In this document: positions 13,118 through 25,422 of the stretch, piece by piece
Layout of the letters: each line of letters begins with the position of its first letter
How positions within the stretch are numbered: position 1 is the first letter of the stretch
Origin: Symsagittifera roscoffensis
Taxonomy: Eukaryota; Xenacoelomorpha; Acoela; Convolutidae
NCBI RefSeq assembly: GCF_963678635.1
Contig: NC_087071.1
Span: 11,543,088-11,607,087, forward strand
Length of the DNA stretch: 64,000 nucleotides
Direction of reading: 5' to 3'
Notes under the pieces: model-generated
Databases searched by the model: none
What the model was told of the DNA's origin: nothing
What the model saw: the letters and a program-made list of their open reading frames with translations, nothing else
Translations under genes and position numbers: made by a program

Positions 13118-14260
13118 TTAGATATGTTGATAGGATTCTCTGCGTGGAAAATTTTTTTTTAGATTAACAAAATCCTCCTGTGTTGGCTCGTTGGGAGATT
13201 TTTGTGCAAGGTGAGGACTTCTTAGTGCATACTCTATAACTTGCTGGTGTGGAAGTGTCGTGATCACCTGCACCTTTTCGTATTTCTTCTGAACTTGAAA
13301 TTTATGTCTACGAATCCTCGGGCCTCTTAATCTGTCTCGCAGTTCCAAATTATCTTGGCCCTCTGAGACATGACTCCAAACATTTCGGTCAAACTCAAGC
13401 AAAATTGTCTGCAAAATGTTCCAAGAAAAGTATGATGAACTTGTCGAGTTCGAATCTGGTTGCTCAGATTCAACTAAATCATCGCGTTCGTCCAACAAAT
13501 CTGGGCATATAATAAAAACTCTGCAATAAACTGTAGCTCTGGACACAGCAGTGTACAATTCACGCAGGACCTCAATGAACATTTCATCAGGTAATTTTTG
13601 TCGCTCCCAAGGAATAGGCCCTTTATCACGTAACCCAAAAACAATCCGCGCTTTATCACGTAACCCAAAAACAATCGCGACCGAAGAGAACTCAGTTGAT
13701 GCAATATCCCATGTTGGCGAAAAATTATAACGCTTCAACAAATCGCGAAAGAAAGTATCAGTCAAATTGGCAGATATCCAACGCGTTCTGATACCTTTTA
13801 TTTTGTTCTTTTCTTCTTCTTGTTCTACTAATTTTTCCAGCCAAGTTGAAAAGGTTATTGGTTTACCTATTGCCTCCAAAATTTGATAGTCAAACTCTTT
13901 CTTTTTGTGGAAAGTGATAACATCTATGGTTACACGTGGACCATGAATGAAATGTCCTCTCTCCTGAGGGTCATATTCGTCTTCTGAATATTCTTTCAGA
14001 ATACCAAGAATTGATTGAAGAGTGTCTGAGACATCTGCTGTGTTGCGAAAATTCCTTTGTAAAGCTCTGCAATTGTCGGAAAATAACCAGCGCTGATTAT
14101 CATCATCATCAGAATCTATTTGTGTGGCATTAAACACGGCATGCTTTCTGGGCCAGCGCGATTCGGCATAGCCAAATTCTTTGCTTAAAAATTTATAATC
14201 CGTGTCCCGTAAATCGTCAAAAAAATATTCGACATTACTTGATGAATAGCTATCAAGAAT
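13118..14260 (-). CDS. NERD nuclease-helicase gene, C-terminal exon (SF1 helicase motifs)
   Basis: Minus-strand open frame ending at a stop at 13118. It opens just after a CAAATAG splice-acceptor-like site at 14261-14262, preceded by a pyrimidine-rich run; the apparent start at 14137 is GTG, so this is an internal exon rather than a start. Visible features are a helicase motif IV-like LQRNFRNTADV, a motif V-like region (FSSVAIVFGLRDK) and a good motif VI (LYTAVSRATVYCRVFII), which bind ATP and couple it to strand movement in UvrD/Rep-type enzymes. The order agrees with the Walker A exon upstream on the minus strand. An in-frame 30-bp tandem duplication doubles IVFGLRDK. Walker B (motif II) is not found here or in the middle exon. 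It may be one expressed gene or a decaying one. Confidence 0.65.
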   Translation of the reverse strand: MLDSYSSSNVEYFFDDLRDTDYKFLSKEFGYAESRWPRKHAVFNATQIDSDDDDNQRWLFSDNCRALQRNFRNTADVSDTLQSILGILKEYSEDEYDPQERGHFIHGPRVTIDVITFHKKKEFDYQILEAIGKPITFSTWLEKLVEQEEEKNKIKGIRTRWISANLTDTFFRDLLKRYNFSPTWDIASTEFSSVAIVFGLRDKARIVFGLRDKGPIPWERQKLPDEMFIEVLRELYTAVSRATVYCRVFIICPDLLDERDDLVESEQPDSNSTSSSYFSWNILQTILLEFDRNVWSHVSEGQDNLELRDRLRGPRIRRHKFQVQKKYEKVQVITTLPHQQVIEYALRSPHLAQKSPNEPTQEDFVNLKKNFPRRESYQHI

Positions 14261-16089
14261 CTATTTGATTGGATACAGTGAGACAGAGAAGAATTTTTCC
14301 TGAACTCTGATTGAAATCTATTCAATTTTTCTTCAAAAATAAATCTTCAAAAATAATCTTAAGGTTAATCTTCGATTTAAAAAAATTGCACATCAACGCA
14401 CACAAAAAAGCAGGCTCAAAACAAGAAAAACAACAAGCAATTAGAAAAATATTAAATTTAAAAACGTTAAAATAGAAGAATCCAGCAAAAGCAGGTACTT
14501 TCTTTTAGACAAAAAAGTATTGAGAAAGTTTTATTGACAAGCACGACTTGTTAACTTATCAGCTTTTAACAGAAAAACCGCTGTTAGAAATAAATTAACC
14601 GAAAATTCGGAGAATATCTCAAAATGAAAGTATGGTGTAGCTAGATCATCAGTATCAATGATTCTAGTTCGATTACAGATTTGTTGACGCTAGTTGATCT
14701 AATTTTCCTCGGATGCACTATCATATATCGATCATCTCGGATCTAGCATTATAGCGTAGCGCATGGAATTTTCCTGAGACAGTGTCAATGCAAAAATCTA
14801 TCTGATTAGCAGCTGAAATATTCCACATGCTGCTAATCTATCGGCCATTGTCAGCAGCTGTATTTAGAAAACAAGTTCTCGATGAGGTTTTACAATAAGC
14901 GATTTGCTCAACGAAGCAAAGCTGATTTTTTTCAAATTTTAGGGAACTACAAGCTTTAAGGACTCAATTGCTCAGCCCATTGTAATGTGAGTTCTATGAC
15001 AGTCGAATCTTTAGTCAAGGTAAATTTGAACACGACAGATCTTCAATCAGCTTTTCTCACTATCAAAACCTGATATTTATTTAGACAGAATGGAAAAAAT
15101 CTAGCTTTTTTAGATATACTAAACAGAAACGTGACTATAACATATCATGGTAAACACAAATAAGATATTTGAAAAATCGCGAAAGATCATTTTTTACGTG
15201 GGGGTGGTAACGAAGAAAAATACTTCAGTGCGCATGATATTGATATAAGACGATGCGGCAAATTTTTCCATCATCAAAAAAAACTGTGTCAGGAACAACC
15301 TAAATTTATATAAATCAAAGTAAAGAAAAAACAACCAAAGTGTAAATTGGGAATGAAGAAGATCTAAATTGTTTTCTGACCAATAAATGCGATTGTTTTT
15401 TTTTGCAAGGATCATCCGATCATCAAAAAACTAAATTGAGATGATATATAAAAAAACGCCTCCGACTAGCGTTAGTGAGAAAAAAGCAGACCAATATCAT
15501 TCGAAGTTAACGTTTGACTTAGACAACAAGCCAACCCAATTAAAAGAGTACCACTAATCACACTATATTTTAGATAAAAACAAAGCGTAGTCTCTTTTAG
15601 AAACCAGAAAGACGAAGATGATGTCGGAATTTTTCGGTAACTGACGAAATAGCAACACGCAAACAACAACACGAACAAGTTTCAAAAGAAAAGTTTGCTA
15701 AGCCCCTGCCATCCAAACCTATAGATGTTCTAAAAAAAATAAATTTTCTCAAGTTTGGAACAAACTCAACGGGGAAGCAAAACCAATGGATCTGAGCTCA
15801 GAAGTAATCCAGAAGAAACTAAAAACTGAACCAATTTTTTAAAAATTAAAACATATTCTCCAAGAAAAATTGAAACATATTCTCAAAGAAAACAATGAAG
15901 ATGCGTGCGAGAAAAATTTCACCATAGACAATCTAAAGCCGCATCATCATTTATGGCTGGTTTCAAAACTTTGCAGTGATAGGACAAGATTTATAACTCG
16001 GAAAAAAAAGAGAATTAGAAACATTTGTGACAATGTCACCAAGTTTGGTCAAAAAAGATAAATGAAAAACACTACTCATAGCAGGATGT
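14261..16089. other. Intron or intergenic DNA, nothing recognised
   Basis: Lies between the C-terminal helicase exon and the integrase relic. It is AT-rich with stop-broken frames. I looked for the missing Walker B exon on the minus strand and saw none. Confidence 0.45.
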
Positions 16090-16450
16090 CTTGACTGTCA
16101 AAAAGTTTTCAAAAAACGTCACGATCCAGCGAAGCATCAGGACAAAATTCGGCAAACCTTAATCTTTCCCATTCCAATAATACACATTAACCATATTGGA
16201 CCCATGAATCCATCATCAAACGGAAAGAAACACTACTAAGTAAATGTATAATACTTTACATTGAAATTACAAGTACTTCCAGTAACTTGATACAATAACA
16301 ACCAACAACACGGCCTTTATTTTTTTGATGTCCTAAACTTTGAAGTTCAAGAAAGTCCGATACTAGCGTTCAATTAACCCACAGAAACTACTTAGTCGAA
16401 AACTTCCGTATTGATGACAACGCAATCAAGTAAGATAATGATTATATTTA
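16090..16450 (+). pseudogene. Retroelement integrase relic
   Basis: One frame reads GCLDCQKVFKKRHDP, a zinc-finger CxxC, and about 35 residues later IHINHIGPMNPSSNGKKHY. This matches the start of a Ty3/gypsy integrase core (usually hIDhIGP..), with the catalytic Asp changed to Asn. A frameshift later, SDTSVQLTHRNYLVENF resembles the region around the second catalytic Asp. Stops interrupt it. The second half is repeated at 21205 as part of the tandem duplication. It is unrelated in sequence to the giant element's integrase. Confidence 0.5.
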
Positions 16451-17384
16451 AGCAATAACCATTAAAAAATTATGAGAAACTTATGCGAACAAAAAAGCGA
16501 ACATAAGCGGACCGTTAAAACTGACTCGTTCTACAAACATACATTGTTTCCCGAAAAAAAATCTTGATATACATTTTCCAAATAATCTCGTAAATCAAAT
16601 AATTTCGAAAATATATTGGTAAAAATGGAAGTTCTCACAACGAAAAAACGAAAAATTGTTACTGCTAACTTTTAGCCACCCACAACGACACATCAGGAAC
16701 GCATTTGTTCTTGTCTGTACTTTATTGTGTCTCCGTATGAATCTCGCTAAAGTTCACCCATTACGACTGTTAAGCAATACAAAAGAACAGAAAACATGCG
16801 GTCAATCAAGTAGTACCTTGAAAAGATAGCACAGAAAGCATTTACACATCAGATAGTACCATAGTCGTTTTCCAACAGTCCTAAGGAGCCTATGTGAATG
16901 CCTATATGAACATTTTGCTTAATTATTTCCGATTTGTTGCAACTGGGGAATATGCAAACATTCTTTCATCAATCACAATATGGATATGGTTACCAATGAA
17001 CTTTTTATACCCCCGAGTTTTGGGAAAAAGCTGCAAAACAACAAATTAACGAAGATAGCTACACTCCCGAAATAATTATAGAATTGGATGGACGAACTCT
17101 TCATCACAGAATTGAAGGAAGGTCACTATAGCGACAATCCGATTTCATATAAGAATCGGTGACAAATAAACACTACTCCTATGAACCATGTGAGGTGAAA
17201 TTTTCGTTATTAATTGATCCCGAACACAAGCAAGGAAAAACTTCTATGCTATCTCATACCCATGCATAACACTCTAAGTTGGAGGCGGAACGAACTTATA
17301 AAGCACCTATGCTTAGACATCGAGCGTGCCTAAAAAATTGTATCGACTTAATAAACTTTTGAAAAAAATGGAAAATGATCAGTA

Positions 17385-18200
17385 TTGCTAATAAACTGGG
17401 CCACCCTCAAAATCATATCGAGTGAGTGCGGTCGGATTGAAGCATACTCGGGTGTCGAATGATTGCTATTGGATGTATTTAGGTGTCGAGTGAGTGCGAT
17501 TAAGTAGGAATTTATCTGATAAAAAATAAGCTTCAATCACACTGGGACTGGATTGGCGGCCTATATACAAAATCAGAGGCCTTAATACAAGATTGGAGGC
17601 TGACATACGGGATCGGAAGCGTGCAAAAAAGTATCCCAGTTTGCAGATAAAAGAGTTTGACACCTAATAATGTATCAAAAGGATGCAAACGGACTGAGGT
17701 CTATTCAGATGTCGAGTCAATACGATCGGTCTTAGGCCTAATCAGGTATCGAGTGAATGCGATTCAGTAAGAACTTGTGTGATAAGTTCCAGGTTTCAAC
17801 TACACTGCATCGGATCGACGGCCTGCTTACAGGATTGAAGGCCTTGATACAGAATCGGGAACGTATATTTGGGATCAGAAGCCTACATACAGGCATCCCG
17901 AGTTACATTTCAGAGAACCTGCGAGTAATCCAGGTGTCAAGTGAGTGCAATTTGACTTGCGATTTGACTTATCAGATGCCAAGCCAGTGCAATTGGACTG
18001 ATGCCTAGTCAAGTTATGAGTAAATGAGATTTAGGTGAGGTCTGTTTAGGTGTCGAGTGAATGTGGTTGGACCGAGGCCGCTTGAATTATTGGGTCAGTG
18101 CGACTTTAGAGTGAGTGCGCGTGGAGTGATGCCTATTCAAGTGTCATGTGAACTCGATTTGGCTGAAGTCTCTTCAAGTGCAGCTATTCAGACTGTCAAG
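17385..18200. repeat. Degenerate tandem repeat around GTGTCGAGTGAGTGCGAT
   Basis: At least eight imperfect units of roughly 40-70 bp share GTCGAGTGAGTGCG(A/G)T followed by GGA(C/T)TGA..GCCTA. A shorter version occurs in unit B at about 22215-22620. No coding frame runs through it. Confidence 0.55.
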
Positions 18201-19704
18201 CACCAGCCCAACAGCATATGTGCTGTTAGAGTGAGAGAATTAACCGCCGCGAATTTATTCCTATGCGACTCGACTGGCCAATGGACTGACAAACCGAAAC
18301 CGTCAAATGTTGGTGCAATAAATTCGATGTTGATGTTTTACATTGCCTGACTGCGTTGATCAACATAATTTAGTAAACCTTTGTTTCTTGTGTCTTTTGC
18401 TTGAAATTAGAAAATTGTGGTCGTTTTGATCAAATCAAAAAACTCGTCATTAGACAATTTATACTAGATTTGCTCTCAATATTAAAAATGTTGAAGCAAA
18501 TTTTCAGGGATTAAAAATTTTTCTATTTGAGATCAAGACAACACAGGTTTCAGATAAAAATTCTAAAACAGTGTATGAATCGAACCCACTGGTAGAAAAA
18601 CTCAAAAACTCTCTGCAAAATTTGCTGTGTTTTTACATCAAGCGCAAGATCAATAGTCTGGTAATTTAACGTCGGTCAAACAAATTGATTTTCCAGAACT
18701 TAGTTTTTAACGTAGTTATATCAACACTTAACCTGCTTTTGTCTTTTTAAAAGTAATGCGATCAACTTTGCTCGTAAACTCATCGTGTTAGTTTTCGCCT
18801 GTATGTTTAGGGGTCAGGTGCGGTGATATTGCGTAGGATAAGTTGCAGTTTTTGTCGCAGATTTCCTGCCAGTGCTTGTTTTTGAGATTCAACCGATCAA
18901 CTTGAAATTCAACCCATGTTGCTAAAAGATCACAAAATAAAATCATTAGGCGTTCTGTGTTGATCATAAGGGTCGATTCACTTTAAAACGCGCTTCGCAT
19001 ACGTCCTGCAACATTTCAAAAGCGCGTTAGGTAAATTTGCTTCACAAAAACCGCTTTAACTTAGATTTTCAACGTCAGAGTCTCACAGAAGACCATTCAA
19101 TAATTTATGTATCAGTTTGACATACAGTTTGGCATGACATCGTAAGAAGTTCAACGAAAAAATTTAACACCAAGAAGAACCGTACGAAAAACTGACCAAC
19201 TTACTAACTTGTAAATAGGATATTAGAAGAAAATTTGAACAATCGTTTTCACCGGAACGAAATTGAGAACATAGAGGAGCATTTATGTATATTGTATTTT
19301 CTTGTGCTTCACATGAATCAAGATTTTAACTCTAAGCGTACGGCGAAGGACCAGGTTCTTACCGAGAACTACATGAAGCATGAACTACATGAGGAGTTCC
19401 AGCTCTAAGCTTGGCGCCTCCCCACCTGTAAGAAGGAACTTTTTATCATAGTTGACCATACAAACTATGCTCAGGCCAGTGTTCTTGGGTTAACAGGTTG
19501 TTTTCTTTGTTAGTTTGATAGTTGTTGAAATTGAAAAGAAGAGTAGTGAGGATTGAACTACTTCTTCTTAGGTTCTGGTCTGGCTTCTCTTGAGACTTCT
19601 TTTAAAAAAAAAAATTTGACCAGCCGAAAAATTAAGTTAATGTTAAACAATGTTTTTGCACAATGAGTTTCGCTTCAATTCCTGAGTTTATGGAAGCCTC
19701 AGTC

Positions 19705-19925
19705 ATGTCTTTTCTGGTAGACAAGGAACTTTTAGTGATCCTGGTTTGGATAAAGGTTGTCATTCAGTCTCTCCACATCTTGAACAGCGATCAAAATTGT
19801 CCCTGCAGGCTGCTGATCCATATGTTTCTGTACTATCTTGTCTGGATCCTCATGCAAGTGCCAGCTATCAACCACCATTCACTGGTCTTCGCGCTGGTTT
19901 CTTTGGCACCAAATGTGATTAACGC
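19705..19925 (+). pseudogene. Possible coding fragment, unrecognised
   Basis: In one frame about 70 codons read through with protein-like composition and higher GC than the surroundings (for example QAADPYVSVLSCLDPHAS and TGLRAGFFGTKC). Part of it is repeated at 22800-22920. No start and no family are recognised; it may be exonic debris or chance. Confidence 0.2.
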
Positions 19926-21195
19926 AAATGTGCAGGGCCAAATTTTTCGTTCTTCATTGTTTCGCAAGTTTACGGTAATTGTCGCACATCCTTAGCACAG
20001 GTCTTCTGGAGTTATCCGGCAATCTATCATTTGGTAACCTTGTAATTTCCTAACTACCGGGTGCTGAATCAATATCTTCCTAACTACCGGCTGCTATAAA
20101 TGTGCCTATAGGAAAATAATTTACTGATTCAGCATTCGATATGACTTTGCAATCAGACCTACAGAATGCCAATAGACATGCTTTTTTTCACCAACCCTCT
20201 TAAACCTGCACTGAGCGAAATTGTGCCGCAAGCCAGTGTCAGTTCCGTATGTTAAGCTCACCAAGCAGATCATCAGCTTTAAAATGCCGCTAACCACTAG
20301 TTTTCTAACCCCGGTGTTGGTTCGTCGTATAAGATAGGGTAGAGACACCAATTTCCGATGGAGCTCAGAAAAATATGTTTCTGAGAATATTGTATTCAAC
20401 AGCAATGCAATTGCTACCCTGCAATAGGAATATGACCAGACTCATACTATCCTTCAGGCTCAATTGACTATGTTAGATATTTTTCCTCATACTCAGCTGC
20501 GTAGCTCAGAGAATGTCATCGGTTTCCTGACTAGTTGCAGTCTTTGACTCTTTTAAGCCCAAGCTGTCGGAAAGCGTCCAAGCAATTTACAAGAAGTAGT
20601 GTGGTAGAGTGGAGAACAGTAGGTTCCTGATTCGAGTACCCAGCCCCATGAAACACGTAGTGACAAGGATATGTGGTACCATTCGACCGTTTTTCCGTTT
20701 TTTTTTCGCGCTAATTTGAATCAGACGTGCTTAAGTCTAACTGCTCTTTGAAGCTTGCTTTGAGTTGGTTTTTCTAAATTTTGAGTGATTGTGAGTTCCA
20801 GTGAGAATAAACCACAAAAATGAACAAATTTAGCTTGTTGAAGAAATTTAGCTTGTTCACTGCGAGATTGGAGTGGCCATAGCAAAACAAGCCAGCGCAC
20901 CCGAGACCGAACAATCAATTTTTGAAGAAAACTACTCAATGAAAAAAAATGGGCCTAAGTCCATTATCTAAGCTATCAATCAATTACGTTGTGTTACGAT
21001 GTGTATGTTTTTTCTCTACCCTGTAGTCATATATCATCATAACTATTCGAGTGTTCGACCCACTTATGAACTCGTGCATTGAAACGCAGAAGTTAATGCC
21101 AGTTAAGTTTGAATTTCGAGCATAGCACTTTCGACTGGTGTATCTTAGTCATCCGAAATCGCTCTTTTCAAATTCTTAAGGACAAAGAAAGAAGT

Positions 21196-23840
21196 TCAAA
21201 AAGATTCCGATACTAGCGTTCATTTAGCCCACAGAAACTACTTAGTCGAAAACTTCTGTATAGATGACAACGCAATCAAGTAAGATAATGATTATATTCA
21301 AACAAAAACCATTAAAAAAATTTATGAAAAACTTATGCGAACAAGAAAAACGAACATCAGCGGACAGTTAAAACTGAATCGTTCTAAAATCATTCATTGT
21401 TTCCAAAAAAGTGGATAGACATTTCAGAATTATTCTCGTAAATCATATAATTTCGAAATATATTGGTATTATTTGAAAATCTCAAAAAAAATAGTAACTT
21501 TTAGCAACCCACAACGACACATCAGGAAAGCATTTGTTTTTGTCTGTAGGTTATTTTCTTTTAGTATGAGTCTCCCTAAAGTTTACCTATTACCACTGTT
21601 AAGCAATACAAAAGAACAAAAAACAAACGTCAATCAAGTAGTATCTTGAAAAAGTAGCAGAGAAAGCTTTTACACATCAGATAGTACCAAAGTCGTTTTC
21701 CAACAGTCTTTAGGAGCCTATGTGAATGCCTATATGAACATATTGCTTAATTATTTCCGATTTGCTGCAACTGGGGAATATGCAAACATTCTTTCATCAA
21801 TCACAATATGGATATGGTTACCAATGAACTTTTTATACCCACGAGTTTTGGGAAAAAACTGCAAAAACAACAAATGAATGAAGACAGCTACACTCGCGAA
21901 TTCATTATAGAAATTGATGGAAGAACTCTACATCACAAAGTTGAAGGAAGTTCACTATAGGAACAATCTGAATTCATATTAGACTCGGTGACAAAATCAA
22001 CACTACCCCTAACCATAAGAGGAAAAAGTTAATTGAACGCGAAAAAAAAACAAATAAAATTTTCTATGCTATCTCACAGCACTCGACGGTAAAAGCGAAA
22101 CGAACTTATAAAGCTATGCTTATACATCGAGCGTGCCCGAAAAATGTATTGTCGTAATAAACTTTTGAAAAATGGAAAATGATTAGTATTTCTAATAAAC
22201 TAACTGGGTCACCCTCAAAATCATATCGAGTGAGTGCGGTCGGATTGAGGCCTACTTGGGTGCCGAATGATTACAATTGGGTGGCGTTGTATTTAAGTGT
22301 CGAGTGAGAGCGATTCAGTAGGAATGTATCTGACAAAAGTAAGCTTCAATCACAGTGGGATTTGATTGGCCGCCTAAATACATAATCAGAGGCCTTAATA
22401 CAAGATTGGAGGCTTACATACGGGATTGGAAGCGTGCAAAAATGTATCCCAGTTTGCAGATAAGAGAGTTTGAGACCTAATCAGGTCTCAAGTGGATGCA
22501 AACAGACTGAGGTCTATTCAGATGTCGAGTCAGTACGATCGGTTTTAGGCCTAAATCAGGTTTTGAGTCAGTGCCATCGGACTGAGGTCTAAGCAAGAAG
22601 CAAGTGAGTGCGAAACAGTGGGAATTTTTGTGATAATTTCCAGGTTTCCATTACACTGTTATCGGATTGACGGTTTATTTACAGGATCGAAGGCCTTCAT
22701 ACAGAATTGGGCGCGTATAAACTGTATCAGAAGCCTACATACAGGCATCACGAGTTACAGTCAGAGAATCTGTGAGTAATCCAGTTGTCAAATATGTTTC
22801 TTTACTACCTTGTCTAGATCCTCAAGCATCCTCTATCTTGTCTAGCAAGCACTAGCTATCAACCACCATCCACTGGTCTTCGCGCTGGTTTCCTTGGCAC
22901 CAAATGTCATTAACGCAAATGTGCATGGCCAGTTTTTTTTAATTCTTCATTGCTACGCAAGCTTACGTTAATTTTCGCACATCCTTAGCGCAGGTCTTCT
23001 TTGACTATGTTAGTTTTTTTCCTCAAATTTAGCTGCATAGTTAAGAGAAGGTCATCGGTTTCTCTCCGGCTGTTTTTTATTTAGTTGCAGTCAATGACTC
23101 TTCTAAGTCCAAGCTGTCAGAAAGCATCCAAGCAACTTGCAAAAAGTAGTGTGGTAGAGTGGCTTACAGTAGGTTCCTGATTCGAGTACCGAACACCATT
23201 TTACACGTAGTCACAAGGGTATGTGGTACCATTCGACCGTTTTTCCGGTTTTTTTTTCGCGCTAATTTGAATCAGACTTGCTTAACAAAAACTGCTCTCT
23301 GAAGCTTGCTTTGAGTTGGTTTTTCTAAATTTTGAGTGGTTGTGAGTTCCAGTGAAAATATACCACAAAAAGAACCAAACTTAAATTGTTGAAGAAATAG
23401 TTTTCTGCTCATATTTTTACCGCGAGATTGGAGTGGCCATAGCAAAAAAAAGCCCGCGTACCCAAGACCGAACAATCGATTTTTGAAGAAAAATACTCGA
23501 TGAAAAAAATATGGGCATAAGTCCATTATTTAAGCTATCAATCTAATACATTGTGTTAGGATGTGTATGTTTTTTCTCTGCCTTGTAGTTCTCGGAGTGA
23601 TTAAACATCATAAATATTCGAGCCCCTTCTGAGGCCCTTTTGAAATCGTGCAAATTTAGAAATCGAGATTTCGAGCCCCTTTTGAAATGGGGCATAGAAA
23701 CGTAGACGTTAATGCCAGTTAATTTTTGAAATTTGATCATAGCTATTTCGACTGGTGTAGCGTAGATATCCGAACGATCTCTTCTCAAAGTCTTATGGAC
23801 ATAAAAAGCTTCATTTTTTTTGTCTTTGTCTTCTAGAATG
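21196..23840. repeat. Tandem segmental duplication, unit B
   Basis: Second unit of the duplication. It lies immediately after unit A with no spacer; the junction at about 21195-21205 fuses the unit A exon tail to CCGATACTAGCG. It ends inside the intact middle helicase exon. It is shorter than unit A through two deletions. Similarity to unit A is high but with many small differences, so the event is not recent. Confidence 0.72.
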
Positions 23841-24860
23841 AATCTAAACAGTTTCGCCAAAAGAACAATCGTTTTTCCCGTTCCAGCAGCCCCCTTCAGT
23901 GGAAAAAATGTTTGGTTGATGCCGTTATCTTGAAAGGCTTCCAATTGATCGCGGTGCAAGTAATCCAAATGCCATATATCATAAAATATGTTGATTTTGA
24001 ACTCAGGATCATCTGGTTTCGGAAACTCAAAAATGAAAGCAGGTTCGTTTTTCGTCTCTATTATGTCCTTATTGCTCATGTCTTCTTTCTGTTTTGGGTT
24101 GGTTCTCTCAAATGTGATTCGACCCTCTTTCAGTTGCTTGTCAATTTTAGCTATCCAACTGCCCAGTTCAAATTTAGCTCCTCCTGGAAGTTTTCGCTCT
24201 AATGGTCCCATGTCCCAAATGGCTATCAAAATTTCGTGGAGCATCTCTATTTCTGTTGTGGTGGGCATTAACATTGCTTTTTTAATTTTTTGTTGTAACC
24301 TTCTTGGTAAATATTGTTGAATATTGAACAATAAAGATCGCCTTTTGAATTGTTGCAGTATCCAGCTTGTCTCAGTTAATTCGGGACATGCAGTTTTTGT
24401 TTGCCACCATTTTGTGAAATCCAAGTTATCTCCGCATATTAGCGTAACGTGATCGGATTTCAAATGTGCTTGCTTTGCTTCTTGGACTTCATCCAACTTT
24501 TCATCCTCATCTGACACGTTTATCAAAGCAAAATGGTTCGATCCTTGTTCAATGAAGTATTCTTTCGTAATTTCAGTTTTCATACTATAAGCGACTGTTC
24601 CAACTTTTCGAATAAAAGCGTCAGTTTTGTGGTTTGGGAATGCAACGAAGCGAAAAACGTTAGGAGTGAAATTTGGGTTAATTGTAGTAGCCACATTTTC
24701 AATTAGTTTTTTTGCGACTTGAGATTGTTTTACGGCTTTCTTCAAATTATCACCTAAGTTGTCTTCATTTGTAGGAGTTTTAACTTCAATCACTGCTATG
24801 AAGGTCTCTCCGAGGATAATGAAGTCGTGTTCTTTCTCGTTTTCTCTTTCATCGTTTAAA
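23543..24860 (-). CDS. NERD nuclease-helicase gene, middle exon (nuclease core and Walker A)
   Basis: Minus-strand open frame. The first residues contain EKEHDFIILG and then AVIEVKTP, followed by a Q in AVKQSQVAK: the D...ExK...Q pattern of a PD-(D/E)XK nuclease of the NERD type. About 290 residues later comes GAAGTGKT (near 23868-23896), a Walker A motif preceded by DNGINQTFFPLK, as in SF1 helicases. The apparent start at 24793 is GTG; the frame continues upstream to a TACAG acceptor at 24861-24862, whose phase fits the donor after 38457. The 3' end is uncertain: the frame stops at 23543 but no clear GT donor is seen. Inferred role: an ATP-driven DNA or RNA helicase with a nuclease domain. 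Related nuclease-helicase architectures occur in bacteria and invertebrates. Confidence 0.65.
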
Positions 24861-25207
24861 CTGTATTTAGTATGGAGGTGCTTTTTAAACTCAAATTAAT
24901 ATAACTATCGCTGCTGTGCTTTCTGTTCGAGACAAAAATTATTTTTAATTCATTGGATCCAAGTAAAGGGTGGTTATTTTGTACCAAAATATAGACAACA
25001 TGCTTAAAGTCTATTATTAGTCAAATTTTTGGGTCTATAGGATTGCTTCGATAATTAGATATTTTGTTCAAACTAATTTTGAAATAAACCAATTTCTGTT
25101 CTACAACATAGTTGGTCTTTTTCTTTTAAAACCTATGAATTTCAAAATTGTTCAATGACGATAAATTTTATGAAGTTTTTTTTACCTTAACCCGAATTGA
25201 CACAAGG

Positions 25208-25422
25208 TTAACTGGCTCTTTTTCCTTTTCCCCCCCACCTCACTCAAACATGAATTTTATGGTCTAACGAGTGGTTTTACAAGGTTATTTATGAAGACCA
25301 AATATGTTTGCCATGGCCTAATTAGTCTGCATGTCAATTTTCATGACAATCGAACAAAGTTGACACTAACTTCAAATATAAAAATTTGCAGGTGGGGGGG
25401 AAAAGGAAAAAGAGCCGGTTAA
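25208..25422. mobile_element. MITE with 29-bp inverted ends and TTAA target duplication
   Basis: TTAA occurs at 25208-25211 and 25419-25422. Between them the 207-bp body has inverted repeats C(T/C)GGCTCTTTTTCC... of 29 bp (25212-25240 against 25390-25418) with one mismatch, including a run of seven C or G. There is no coding capacity. TTAA duplications are typical of piggyBac-type elements, so this is probably a non-autonomous member. Confidence 0.8.

Larger units (their letters stand above)
16345..21195. repeat. Tandem segmental duplication, unit A
   Basis: Matches unit B (21196-23840). Both start in the integrase relic (CCGATACTAGCGTTCA), go through the degenerate GTCGAGTGAGTGCG array, share the block TATCAACCACCA..CTGGTCTTCGCGCTGG, and end in sequence of the middle helicase exon (minus strand). 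In unit A that exon tail (about 21000-21195) is damaged. Segments 17945-19817 and about 20005-20467 have no match in unit B, so they were inserted here or deleted there. Confidence 0.75.

Noticed and set aside
15870-16061. 63-codon frame before the integrase relic
   Set aside because: Could be part of the same decayed integrase, but no convincing HH residues; not listed separately.
20121-20405. 94-codon minus-strand frame
   Set aside because: No domain, no counterpart in the duplicated unit; likely chance.
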